Source: an uncultured Pelagibacteraceae bacterium (GTDB taxonomy: Bacteria > Pseudomonadota > Alphaproteobacteria > Pelagibacterales > Pelagibacteraceae). Taken from it: a DNA stretch of 64,000 nucleotides. The DNA lies in assembly GCA_902560625.1 (NCBI GenBank), contig CACEMD010000001.1, positions 124,001 through 188,000 of the forward strand, in the 5' to 3' direction. Under the pieces are notes generated by a model. The model saw only the letters and a program-made list of their open reading frames with translations, was not told where the DNA came from and did no database searches. Positions 9,582 to 17,246 of the stretch are shown piece after piece. The position numbers were made by a program, and so were the translations under genes. How positions within the stretch are numbered: the first letter of the stretch is position 1; each line of letters starts with the position of its first letter.

Positions 9582-10049
9582 CTAAATTTTTGTTGGATTA
9601 GGTTGACCCTTATAAACTTTCTCTGGATCAAATTTTTTTTCTTTTTCTTCAAATTTCATTTCAATTTGTCTTGCATTATTAATTCTTCCAAGTGGTATTG
9701 ATCTATAAAAACAAGATTTGTAACCAACATGGCAACTTGCTCCATCACCTATGTCTACTGACAACCAAACAGAGTCTTGATCATCATCTATTCTTATTTC
9801 TTTTATTTTTTGGACAAAACCACTGGTTTTTCCTTTGTGCCATAGTTGTTTTCTTGATCTACTCCAATAATGAGCCTCTTTAGTTTCTATAGACAATTTA
9901 AATGCTTCAACGTTCATATAGCCATGCATCAAAATTTCTTTTGTATTATAACAAGTGGTTACAACTGGTATCAATCCGTCATTATCAAATTTAGGTGATA
10001 ATAAATTACCCTCTTCAATTTCTACAATATTTTCTCTTTTTTTAAACAT
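9582..10049 (-). CDS. hisI: Phosphoribosyl-AMP cyclohydrolase
   Basis: About 155 aa from the ATG at 10049 (MFKKRENIVEIEEGN); an in-frame ATG at 10070 is an alternative. HisI hallmarks are LIPVVTTCYNTKEILMHGYMNVEAFKLSIETKEAHYWSRSRKQLWHKGKTSG and the zinc/magnesium region DIGDGASCHVGYKSCFYR. It opens the purine ring of PR-AMP in histidine synthesis. There is a basic C-terminal extension after RSIPLGR (EMKFEEKEKKFDPEKVYKG), as in other alphaproteobacteria. The fused HisE domain is absent. No other his genes are in the window; folE diverges from it. Confidence 0.95.
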   Translation of the reverse strand: MFKKRENIVEIEEGNLLSPKFDNDGLIPVVTTCYNTKEILMHGYMNVEAFKLSIETKEAHYWSRSRKQLWHKGKTSGFVQKIKEIRIDDDQDSVWLSVDIGDGASCHVGYKSCFYRSIPLGRINNARQIEMKFEEKEKKFDPEKVYKGQPNPTKI

Positions 10050-10127
10050 AATGGTCGCAGTTAGTACCATATTATTGGATATATTAAATATTTCAAATTA
10101 TAAAAAAAACCTTATAAACCAATAGCT

Positions 10128-10733
10128 ATGAAATTAGTTAAAAATATAAATAAAGAAACTAAAAATAATGACGTATCCGACAAAGAAGCTGAAGAAGCAT
10201 TTGTTAAAATACTAAAATGGTTAGGTGAAGATCCTCAAAGAGAAGGATTGTTAGAAACTCCGAAAAGAGTTGTAAAAGCTTTTAAAGAATATTTTAAGGG
10301 ATACCAAGAGGATCCAAGAGAAATGTTACAAAAGACATTTGGTGATGTTGAAGGTTACAGTGATATGGTCGTTCAGAAAAATATTTCAGTTCAAAGCCAC
10401 TGCGAACACCATATGGCACCGATAATTGGAATTGCTCATGTTGCATATATTCCAAACCAAAGAGTTATTGGATTGAGTAAAATTGCAAGACTTGTTGAAG
10501 TGTTTTCAAAAAGGCTTCAAACGCAAGAAAGATTAACAGTTCAAATTGCAACAACTCTAATGGAAGCAATAGATGCGAAAGGAGTTGCGGTAACAATAGA
10601 TTCAACTCATCAGTGTATGACTATGAGAGGTATAAAAAAAGAGCAAGCGACAACAGTTACAAATTATTATTTAGGTCAATTTAAGGAAGATTTAAGTTTT
10701 CAAAATAGATATTTGAGATTCATAGCAAAATAA
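10128..10733 (+). CDS. folE: GTP cyclohydrolase I
   Basis: A 201-aa FolE of usual length. The N-terminal half has DPQREGLLETPKRVVKAF. The active-site region SVQSHCEHHMAPIIGIAHVAYIP contains the zinc Cys and catalytic His residues, and IARLVEVFSKRLQTQERLT and THQCMTMRGIKK complete the signature, with the second zinc Cys in the last motif. It makes dihydroneopterin triphosphate, the first folate intermediate, which fits the pab-like trio at 30-32 kb. It diverges from hisI across a 78-base gap. Confidence 0.97.
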   Translation: MKLVKNINKETKNNDVSDKEAEEAFVKILKWLGEDPQREGLLETPKRVVKAFKEYFKGYQEDPREMLQKTFGDVEGYSDMVVQKNISVQSHCEHHMAPIIGIAHVAYIPNQRVIGLSKIARLVEVFSKRLQTQERLTVQIATTLMEAIDAKGVAVTIDSTHQCMTMRGIKKEQATTVTNYYLGQFKEDLSFQNRYLRFIAK

Positions 10734-10748
10734 TATTTACTATAATTA

Positions 10749-11750
10749 ATGCCAGATAAATTTAAAGCCTTGGTTATTAACCAAGAGGGAGAGAATTTTA
10801 CAAGAGAAGTAAAAGAACTTGATTTAAGTTTTTTAAATGAAGGTGAGATCTTAGTTAAAGTTGACTATTCAGATTTAAATTTTAAAGATGCAATGATTTT
10901 AAAAAATGGCGGAAAACTAGTTAAGGAGTATCCACGTATTCCAGGTATTGATTTTTCAGGAACGGTTGAAGAAAGTAATGATGTGGAATTTAAAGCAGGG
11001 GATGAAGTTATTCTAACAGGATGTAAAGTAGGAGAATTATTTCATGGTGGATATTCACAATACGCAAAAGTAAAAAAAGATTTTTTAATTAAAAAACCAG
11101 AAGGTATCAATAGCAAAGAGGCAATGATGTTAGGGACAGCTGGTTTTACAGCTTTGCTTTGTGCATTCGCAGTAAAAGCCAAAGAAGAACTCTTAATGCA
11201 AAGCAAAGTAAATGATGTTTTAGTAACAGGTTCAACAGGTGGAGTTGGAATGGTTGCTGTAATGGTACTTTCAAAAATGGGAATTAATGTAACAGCTATA
11301 ACTGGTAAACCTGACAAAGCAGATTATCTTAAAGAGCTAGGAGCAAAAAACGTTGTAGATCGTAAAGAATTTGAGGGCGAGCCAAAATTAATTGGAAAAG
11401 GAATATGGGACGGAGTTGTCGATACAGTAGGTGGAAATATTTTAGCAAACGCAATCTCTCAAACAAAACCAAAAGGAATTGTTGCTGCATGCGGAAATGC
11501 TAGTAGTAATAATTTAAATACATCAGTACTTCCTTTCATACTAAGAGCAGTAAAATTATGGGGTGTTGACTCAATTAATGTAAGCAAAAAAAGAAAAGAA
11601 TTCGTTTGGAGTGAAGTTCCAAATTTAGTTGATTTTAAAGTTTTAGAAAAATCTATAAAAATTGTAGGCTTAAACGAATTAATAAATATTTATCCAGATA
11701 TGCTCAAAGGAAGTTTGCCAAATAAAATTGTGGTAGATGTTAATAAATAA
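10749..11750 (+). CDS. Acrylyl-CoA reductase-like MDR oxidoreductase (YhdH/AcuI)
   Basis: A 333-aa medium-chain dehydrogenase of the YhdH/AcuI group. Seen motifs are LPRI-type PGIDFSGTVEE, GYSQYAKVKKDFLIKKPEG, the NADPH loop TGSTGGVGMVAVMVLSKMG and GIVAACGNA, and it lacks the structural zinc cysteines of alcohol dehydrogenases. AcuI reduces acryloyl-CoA to propionyl-CoA in DMSP catabolism. That link is established for marine bacteria, but it is only an inference here because no DMSP gene is adjacent. A LysR regulator starts on its stop codon (TAATGG). Confidence 0.85.
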   Translation: MPDKFKALVINQEGENFTREVKELDLSFLNEGEILVKVDYSDLNFKDAMILKNGGKLVKEYPRIPGIDFSGTVEESNDVEFKAGDEVILTGCKVGELFHGGYSQYAKVKKDFLIKKPEGINSKEAMMLGTAGFTALLCAFAVKAKEELLMQSKVNDVLVTGSTGGVGMVAVMVLSKMGINVTAITGKPDKADYLKELGAKNVVDRKEFEGEPKLIGKGIWDGVVDTVGGNILANAISQTKPKGIVAACGNASSNNLNTSVLPFILRAVKLWGVDSINVSKKRKEFVWSEVPNLVDFKVLEKSIKIVGLNELINIYPDMLKGSLPNKIVVDVNK

Positions 11751-12640
11751 TGGATTGGGATAAATTAAAGATATTTCATGCAGTTGCGGAAGCTGGAAGT
11801 TTCACAAGCGCAACTGTAAACCTTAATCTAAGCCAATCTGCAATAAGTAGGCAAATTCAATCTTTAGAACATGATCTTAAAGTTAAATTATTTGAGAGAC
11901 ACGCTAGAGGTTTAACGCTTACAGAAAATGGCGAGTATGTTTTTAAAACAGCCCATGACGTAATTACCAAGCTAAAAGAAGTTGAGACAACACTAAGTGA
12001 CAAAAAAACTAAACCTTCAGGAAAATTAACTGTCACTACAGTCAGAAGTTTTGGCACACACTGGCTTACACCAAGAGTTCAAGAATTTATGTCTTTAAAC
12101 CCAGAAATAGACATTGAGCTTATATTTGACGATAAGGAACTCGATTTAAGCACTAGACAAGCAGATATAGGGATTTTTATGAGAAGACCTAAACAATTAA
12201 ATTATATTCAAAAAAAATTGATAGATATTAATTACCATATTTATGGTTCTAATAAATATCTTGAAAAAAATGGTTTTCCAAAAACTGTTAATGATTTGAA
12301 CAATCACCGATTTATATCATATGGAAGAGGAAACCCTTCTCCTGTATATAATCCGGACTGGGCTTTAAAACTTGGTATGAAAGATAATAAGAAAAGAAAA
12401 ACTGTTATGAGAGTCAATAGTGTTATGGGGCTATTGCTTGCAGTTGAGAGTGGAGTAGGCCTAGCAGCATTACCAGACTATTTAGTATTTCAATCTAGCA
12501 ATTTGATTAAAGTCCTGCCTAAAGTTGAAGGTCCTATTACAGAGGCTCATTTTGTATATCCACAATCAATGAAAAATGTAGCTAAAGTTCAAGCTTTTAG
12601 GAATTTTCTTTATTCTAAAATCTCAGAGTGGAAATTTTAA
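11750..12640 (+). CDS. LysR-family transcriptional regulator
   Basis: A 296-aa LysR protein of normal size. The winged helix-turn-helix occupies the first 60 residues (AVAEAGSFTSATVNLNLSQSAISRQIQSLEHDLKVKLFERHARGLTLTENG), and the rest is a periplasmic-binding-like effector domain. It overlaps the acuI-like gene by one base and lies just upstream of the Fur-type box and fbpA. It probably controls the upstream operon or a distant target. It is unlikely to be the iron regulator of fbpA. Effector unknown. Confidence 0.93.
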   Translation: MDWDKLKIFHAVAEAGSFTSATVNLNLSQSAISRQIQSLEHDLKVKLFERHARGLTLTENGEYVFKTAHDVITKLKEVETTLSDKKTKPSGKLTVTTVRSFGTHWLTPRVQEFMSLNPEIDIELIFDDKELDLSTRQADIGIFMRRPKQLNYIQKKLIDINYHIYGSNKYLEKNGFPKTVNDLNNHRFISYGRGNPSPVYNPDWALKLGMKDNKKRKTVMRVNSVMGLLLAVESGVGLAALPDYLVFQSSNLIKVLPKVEGPITEAHFVYPQSMKNVAKVQAFRNFLYSKISEWKF

Positions 12641-12671
12641 TATCTTCTTGACCACTGCGTCATTATATGAG

Positions 12672-12713
12672 ATTGATAATCATTATCAATGAGAATAATT
12701 CTCATTATCAATT
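12672..12713. promoter_or_regulatory. Tandem Fur-type iron boxes upstream of fbpA
   Basis: Two abutting perfect inverted repeats of the 7-1-7 form are present: TGATAATCATTATCA (12674-12688) and TGAGAATAATTCTCA (12690-12704), with centres 16 bp apart. A third half-site ATTATCA follows directly. The first matches the classical Fur consensus exactly. They lie 26-56 bases before the fbpA ATG, where bound Fur would block transcription when iron is plentiful. Which Fur-family protein binds is inferred. Confidence 0.88.
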
Positions 12714-12729
12714 ACATAAAGGAGATTAA

Positions 12730-13755
12730 ATGAAAAAAATAGCGATAATATCAATATTATTTTCTTTTATTTATAGTTTTACGATAGCTGCGGAGGTCAA
12801 TGTGTTTAACGCAAGACACTACAAAGCTGATGCTGAATTATATGGCAAGTTTACAAACAAGACTGGGATAAAAGTAAATTTAATAAACGGAAAATCAGGT
12901 GCTTTAGAAAAAAGAATCATAAGTGAAGGTGCAGACTCATCTGCTGACTTATACATTACTGCAGATGCAGGGAGATGTGGAGCTATGGATTCAAAAGGTG
13001 CTCTTCAAGGTGGTTTAACATCTGGACCTATCAAGGCGGCAGTTCCAAAAAGCTTTAGAACAAGCAAGTGGGTTGGAATCGCAAAAAGAGCAAGAATAAT
13101 TTATTATTCACCTGAGAGAGTTACTGGCGCAGAATTATCTGGAATGACTTATGAGGGTCTAGCTGATCCTAAATGGAAAGGTAGACTAGTAATTAGAAAA
13201 TCTAGTAACATTTATAATAAATCACTTGTTGCATCATTAATTAAAAACAATGGAAAAGCTGCAACAGCAGCTTGGGCTGAGGGAGTTGTTGCTAACATGG
13301 CAAGAACACCAACAGGTAACGACAGAGCACAAATTATGGCTGTAGCAGCTGGTGAGGCTGATATTGCTGTAGCTAACACCTATTACTTAGCACTTATGTT
13401 GTCTGGTAAAAAAGGTCCAGAACAACAAGAAGCTGCTAAAAAAGTTAAAGCTTTTTTCCCTAATCAAAATGATAGAGGAACGCATATGAACGTTAGTTGT
13501 GCTGCTTTAGTTAAAGGTGCACCTAATAAAGCTAATGCAATCAAACTTGTAGAGTTTTTATTAACTCCAGAATCTCAAGAGCACTTTACAAATAATACTT
13601 TTGAGTTTCCAATGATTGATGGTGTTTCACCAAGTCCATTAGTAGTGAATAACTTAGGATTAGATTTCAAACAAGACATGAAAACTAAGTTAGCTTCTTA
13701 TGGAAAAAATCAAGCTGCTGCAGTAGAGGTAATGACGGCTGCTGGTTGGAAATAA
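12730..13755 (+). CDS. fbpA: Fe(III) ABC transporter substrate-binding protein
   Basis: A 341-aa periplasmic protein with a signal peptide (KKIAIISILFSFIYSFTIAA). The mature start EVNVFNARHYKADAELYGKF, then SADLYITADAGRCGAM, KRARIIYYSPERV and MAVAAGEADIAVANTYYLALM match the FbpA/FutA/SfuA ferric-binding family, with tyrosines placed as iron ligands. A strong ribosome site (AAAGGAGATTAA) precedes the ATG. It is the first gene behind tandem Fur-type boxes, and permease and ATPase genes follow, so it is an iron-regulated ferric uptake system. Confidence 0.95.
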   Translation: MKKIAIISILFSFIYSFTIAAEVNVFNARHYKADAELYGKFTNKTGIKVNLINGKSGALEKRIISEGADSSADLYITADAGRCGAMDSKGALQGGLTSGPIKAAVPKSFRTSKWVGIAKRARIIYYSPERVTGAELSGMTYEGLADPKWKGRLVIRKSSNIYNKSLVASLIKNNGKAATAAWAEGVVANMARTPTGNDRAQIMAVAAGEADIAVANTYYLALMLSGKKGPEQQEAAKKVKAFFPNQNDRGTHMNVSCAALVKGAPNKANAIKLVEFLLTPESQEHFTNNTFEFPMIDGVSPSPLVVNNLGLDFKQDMKTKLASYGKNQAAAVEVMTAAGWK

Positions 13756-13757
13756 AT

Positions 13758-13931
13758 ATGGTTGAACAAAAAAAAGAATTTATTACTGAAGTTGATTACA
13801 ATAAATCTTCTGTAGCTTGTCCTACTTGTTCTACAGAGTGTAAAAAAATTAATGACAGGATAAATGGTAGAGATCTATCAAAGATAAAACCTAAGGAGGT
13901 TCCGCACATTCTTAAAGTTTTTAATTTTTGA
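13758..13931 (+). CDS. Small Cys-motif protein after fbpA
   Basis: A 57-aa ORF starting at the ATG 2 bases after the fbpA stop; the track start at 13746 lies inside fbpA. It carries a CPTCSTECKK cluster (CxxCxxxC) near residue 20, which could bind a metal or be redox active, followed by a basic charged tail and no membrane segment. I do not recognise a family. It sits between the binding-protein gene and a perfect hairpin, so it would share the iron-controlled transcript. Confidence 0.6.
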   Translation: MVEQKKEFITEVDYNKSSVACPTCSTECKKINDRINGRDLSKIKPKEVPHILKVFNF

Positions 13932-13942
13932 TATTCTTGATT

Positions 13943-13979
13943 AGTGATCTTGATATGATTTAGCTCTATCAAGATCACT
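13943..13979 (+). terminator. Perfect 13-bp hairpin between fbpA and fbpB
   Basis: AGTGATCTTGATA is repeated inverted as TATCAAGATCACT around an 11-base loop. There is no long T-run directly after, so it may be a weak terminator, an attenuator or a 3' stabilising hairpin. Any of these would lower permease expression relative to the binding protein. Confidence 0.7.
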
Positions 13980-14012
13980 TTAGATTTTCATAATTATAAG
14001 GCGGATTATAAT

Positions 14013-15626
14013 ATGAGAAAAATAAATTTTTGGTACATTAGCTCATTTTTAATCTCTTTTGTTGTTTTAATTCCAATTGCAACAGTTTCATTCAGCTTTT
14101 TTGAAGAAACTAGTAACTATTATCAAATATTAAAAGAGACTTTTCTTATTGAATATATTTTTAATTCAGTATCACTACTTGTTGGTGTTTTACTATTAAC
14201 TTTTATATTTGGTACGGGATCTGCTTATTTAGTTTCTTTTTATAATTTTCCTGGAAGTAATTTTTTTAAGTGGGCATTGATACTTTCCTTTGCCGTTCCA
14301 CCTTACATATACGCATATTCCTTATTTGCTTTCTTTGACAATTATGGAACTGCTTACTCTATTTTAAAAAATTTATTTGGTGATGGAAATTATAATAAAA
14401 TTATTCCTAAATTTGATGGTATGTTAGGAGCTATACTATCTCTATCTTTTTCTTTGTTTGCTTATGTTTATATATTAGCTAGAGCTTCATTTTTATATCA
14501 ATCACAAAATCTGATAGATTTAGGTAAAAATCTTGGTTTTTCAAAAAGTAAATCATTTATTAATATTATTTTACCATCCGCTAGACCAGCCATTGTAGCG
14601 GGATTATCTTTAGTAGCTATGGAGACTTTAGCAGAATTTGGTGCTGTAGACTTCTTTTCAATTAATACACTTACAACAGGTATATATAATTCATGGATAA
14701 CATTTGATGATTTAGCTTTTGCAAATCGATTATCTTTCTTTTTGTTACTTTTTATATTTGCACTTTTCATATTAGAAAACATATCTCGAAAACAAGCAAG
14801 ATATCATTCAAATATATCTGGTGGTTTTAAAACAATAGAAAAATATAATCTAAGTATGGGCAAGGGTATTGCTGCTTTTCTTTTTTGTTTTATAATATTT
14901 TTTTTAAGTTTTATCTTCCCATTTGGTCAAATGTTATATTGGACAATTTTATATTCAGAAAACATTTTAAATTCAGAAACAGTTGATCTTATCTATAATA
15001 CCTTATATTTAGTTTTTCTTTCTTGCTTAACTCTGATTACTCTTTCTTTTATATCTAATTATGGAATGCGAATTTCAAAAAGCAAACCTTTAAATATATT
15101 AAACACTCTATCTATATCAGGTTACGCAATACCAGGTGTGATCTTAGCGATTGCGTATATTACATTTATAGCTTGGTTTGATGAAAATATAATAAAAGTA
15201 TATGATTTTCCTTCAATTAAAAAAATATTTTTTGGTTCAATCATTGGGCTAGTAATTGTTTACTTCATAAGATTTTATTCTCTAGCTTGCAATGGAATTA
15301 AATCTGGTTATGAAAAAATAAATGTTTCTGTTGACGAGAGCGCTTATTTACTAGGTTACTCAAAAGCAAAAACCTTTATGAATATTCACATTCCTCATTT
15401 AAGAAATTCTGTTTTATTTGTTGGAATTTTAATCTCGCTTGAAATAATTAGAGAACTGCCGATTACTCTTATTTTGAGGCCTTTTAATTTTGAAACTTTC
15501 GCTACTACTGCATATATTTATGCGTCAGAAGACTTATTAGAAGCTGCAGCTGTTCCATCTTTATTTTTAATTTTAATTGCTAGTATATTTATTTTAATAT
15601 CTTCTAGGTATATATTAAGGGACTAA
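14013..15626 (+). CDS. fbpB: Fe(III) ABC transporter permease
   Basis: A 537-aa double-length permease with about 12 hydrophobic segments. The two EAA-type loops typical of FbpB/SfuB fused permeases are visible: DLGKNLGFSKSKSFINIILPSARPAIVAG (about residue 170) and ESAYLLGYSKAKTFMNIHIPHLRNSVLFVG (about 445). It forms the membrane channel for ferric iron delivered by FbpA. It is separated from the upstream pair by a hairpin and overlaps fbpC by one base. Confidence 0.94.
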   Translation: MRKINFWYISSFLISFVVLIPIATVSFSFFEETSNYYQILKETFLIEYIFNSVSLLVGVLLLTFIFGTGSAYLVSFYNFPGSNFFKWALILSFAVPPYIYAYSLFAFFDNYGTAYSILKNLFGDGNYNKIIPKFDGMLGAILSLSFSLFAYVYILARASFLYQSQNLIDLGKNLGFSKSKSFINIILPSARPAIVAGLSLVAMETLAEFGAVDFFSINTLTTGIYNSWITFDDLAFANRLSFFLLLFIFALFILENISRKQARYHSNISGGFKTIEKYNLSMGKGIAAFLFCFIIFFLSFIFPFGQMLYWTILYSENILNSETVDLIYNTLYLVFLSCLTLITLSFISNYGMRISKSKPLNILNTLSISGYAIPGVILAIAYITFIAWFDENIIKVYDFPSIKKIFFGSIIGLVIVYFIRFYSLACNGIKSGYEKINVSVDESAYLLGYSKAKTFMNIHIPHLRNSVLFVGILISLEIIRELPITLILRPFNFETFATTAYIYASEDLLEAAAVPSLFLILIASIFILISSRYILRD

Positions 15627-16684
15627 TGACAAAAAATTTTTTAGAAGTTGAGAACGTTACATTTATTGCTGGAGGCAATAATAAAGTTAACAATGTCTCA
15701 TTTTCGATAGAAAAAGAGGGTGATGTTGTTTGCCTTCTTGGACCTTCTGGAATTGGAAAGACGACTATATTAAGAACAATTGCTGGCTTGGAAAAAGTTA
15801 AAAAAGGAACAATACGTTTAAAAAATAAAATTATTTCATCGGAAAAAAAACATACTGAGCCTGAACTTCGAAATATTTCTTTATCATTTCAAGATAACTC
15901 CTTGTTTCCGCATTATTCTGTTGAAAAAAATATTTATTTAGGAGCTGAAAAAAAACTAAATGCTAAAAAGAAAATTGATGACAAAAACTTAATTGAAATT
16001 TTAGATTTAGAAAAAATTCTAGATAAATATCCTCATCAAATTAGTGCAGGTGAAGCACAAAGAGCTTCTCTTGCCAGATCAATATTATTTCAGCCAGATT
16101 TATTATTATTAGATGAACCTCTATCTAACGTTGACCAAAGTTTTAAGGAAGAGATACAAGTACAATTAAAAAAGTTGCTCAAAAAGTTAAAGATTACAAC
16201 AATTATTGTTACTCATGACTCTTATGAGGCTTTCTATTTAGGAAACAAATGTGGGATCATACTAGATGGTCAATTAAAGCAATTTGATGAACCATATAAC
16301 GTTTATCATTTTCCTAACTCTGTTGAAGTTGTTAATTTTTTAAATAGAGGAATACTTATTCCAGCTAAAGTTACAGGTGAAAATAGTTTAGAAAATAAAG
16401 ATTTAGGAACAATCAAGGGTAATTTTATAAAGCATTATCCAAAAGGATCTGATGTGCAATTACTATTGCAACCTGAGGACTTAGAGCATGATGATAAGAG
16501 TAATTTAAAATTAGAGGTTGTTGATAGAAAGTTTAGAGGAACAAGCTTCATTTATACATTAAGAACTTTAAGTAAAATGTTAATTCCTGTATTTGTTCAC
16601 TCGCATCATATTCATCAACATGAAGTGGATGAAAAATTTGGAATTAAACGTCCAATTTACATTGAACACATTGTTTGTTTTTAG
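15626..16684 (+). CDS. fbpC: Fe(III) ABC transporter ATP-binding protein
   Basis: A 352-aa ABC ATPase. Walker A is GPSGIGKTT, the signature is ISAGEAQRASLARSI (a variant of LSGGQ with Ala in the second Gly position), Walker B is LLLLDEPLSNVD, and the switch His is in IVTHDSYEA. The C-terminal 110 residues form a TOBE-like regulatory domain. It powers the fbpAB importer, starts on the fbpB stop (TAATG), and ends 3 bases from a converging tautomerase gene. Confidence 0.94.
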   Translation: MTKNFLEVENVTFIAGGNNKVNNVSFSIEKEGDVVCLLGPSGIGKTTILRTIAGLEKVKKGTIRLKNKIISSEKKHTEPELRNISLSFQDNSLFPHYSVEKNIYLGAEKKLNAKKKIDDKNLIEILDLEKILDKYPHQISAGEAQRASLARSILFQPDLLLLDEPLSNVDQSFKEEIQVQLKKLLKKLKITTIIVTHDSYEAFYLGNKCGIILDGQLKQFDEPYNVYHFPNSVEVVNFLNRGILIPAKVTGENSLENKDLGTIKGNFIKHYPKGSDVQLLLQPEDLEHDDKSNLKLEVVDRKFRGTSFIYTLRTLSKMLIPVFVHSHHIHQHEVDEKFGIKRPIYIEHIVCF

Positions 16685-16687
16685 TAT

Positions 16688-17128
16688 CTATTTTTCTAAA
16701 GAAGATAACTTTTTTTTTAATTTACTTGATAAGCTATTAAACCACGAACGTTCCTTACCTGAGGCTGGTAAAACTGCACCATATTCAATCATTTGGGATG
16801 GTGGTAAATCTACAATGTAAACCCATACTTGGGTTTCGTCCAGCTTAGATTTTCTAATTAAAATATCTCTTAAGTCCGCTATTAGTTTATCTTTTACTTT
16901 TTTAGATCTACCAGCTCTTATCTGCCCATGTAAAAAAAGAGATGGTTCTTTTACCTTTTTTCCACCCATAAAGTGATCAGTATTTTTTGTTTTATTAAAT
17001 ATTACTTGTGCAAAATAAGTATTCGCTCCTGTAACAACGTTATGAATTTTAGTAATGCCCTTTGCTAACTCATTTTTTTGCTTTGATTTCAAGCTAAAGT
17101 TTGAATTAATGACTGTGTATGTTGGCAT
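16688..17128 (-). CDS. Tautomerase-family protein (4-OT/cis-CaaD-like)
   Basis: A 146-aa protein starting MPTYTVIN, so the mature protein would have the N-terminal proline that serves as catalytic base in the tautomerase superfamily. It is double the length of 4-oxalocrotonate tautomerase, as in the cis-3-chloroacrylic acid dehalogenase group, with the second beta-alpha-beta unit starting near RDILIRKSKLDETQVWVYIVDLPPSQMIEYG. Substrate unknown. It diverges from the riboswitch-thiV unit. Confidence 0.8.
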   Translation of the reverse strand: MPTYTVINSNFSLKSKQKNELAKGITKIHNVVTGANTYFAQVIFNKTKNTDHFMGGKKVKEPSLFLHGQIRAGRSKKVKDKLIADLRDILIRKSKLDETQVWVYIVDLPPSQMIEYGAVLPASGKERSWFNSLSSKLKKKLSSLEK

Positions 17129-17180
17129 AGGAATTTAAAATCTACTATCAATAATTTTAATTTTCAATTATATTATTAAT

Positions 17181-17243
17181 AAGGGGTGTCATAATAGACT
17201 GAGAATATACCCTCAAAACCTGTCCGATAATTCAGAAAGGGAG
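17181..17243 (+). promoter_or_regulatory. TPP (THI-box) riboswitch
   Basis: Conserved THI elements appear in order: AGGGGTGT, ACTGAGAATATACCCT, AACCTG, a CTG...CAG arm with GATAAT in the loop, and the closing AGAAAGGGAGA. P2 forms by GGGGT/ACCC pairing, and P3 is very short, giving a minimal aptamer of about 63 bases. The last conserved stretch AAAGGGAGA is itself the ribosome site 3 bases before the ATG, so ligand binding should hide it, giving translational control. Confidence 0.9.
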
Positions 17244-17246
17244 ACA

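Noticed and set aside
8936-9652. Long form of the oxygenase gene starting at 9652
   Set aside because: The extension starts at a TTG and reads Lys-rich low-complexity sequence opposite no conserved feature but inside hisI; the ATG at 9580, one base after the hisI stop, fits the operon better.
16593-16820. 75-aa forward ORF across the fbpC end and the tautomerase gene
   Set aside because: It overlaps both genes, and the opposite strand there encodes conserved tautomerase sequence.
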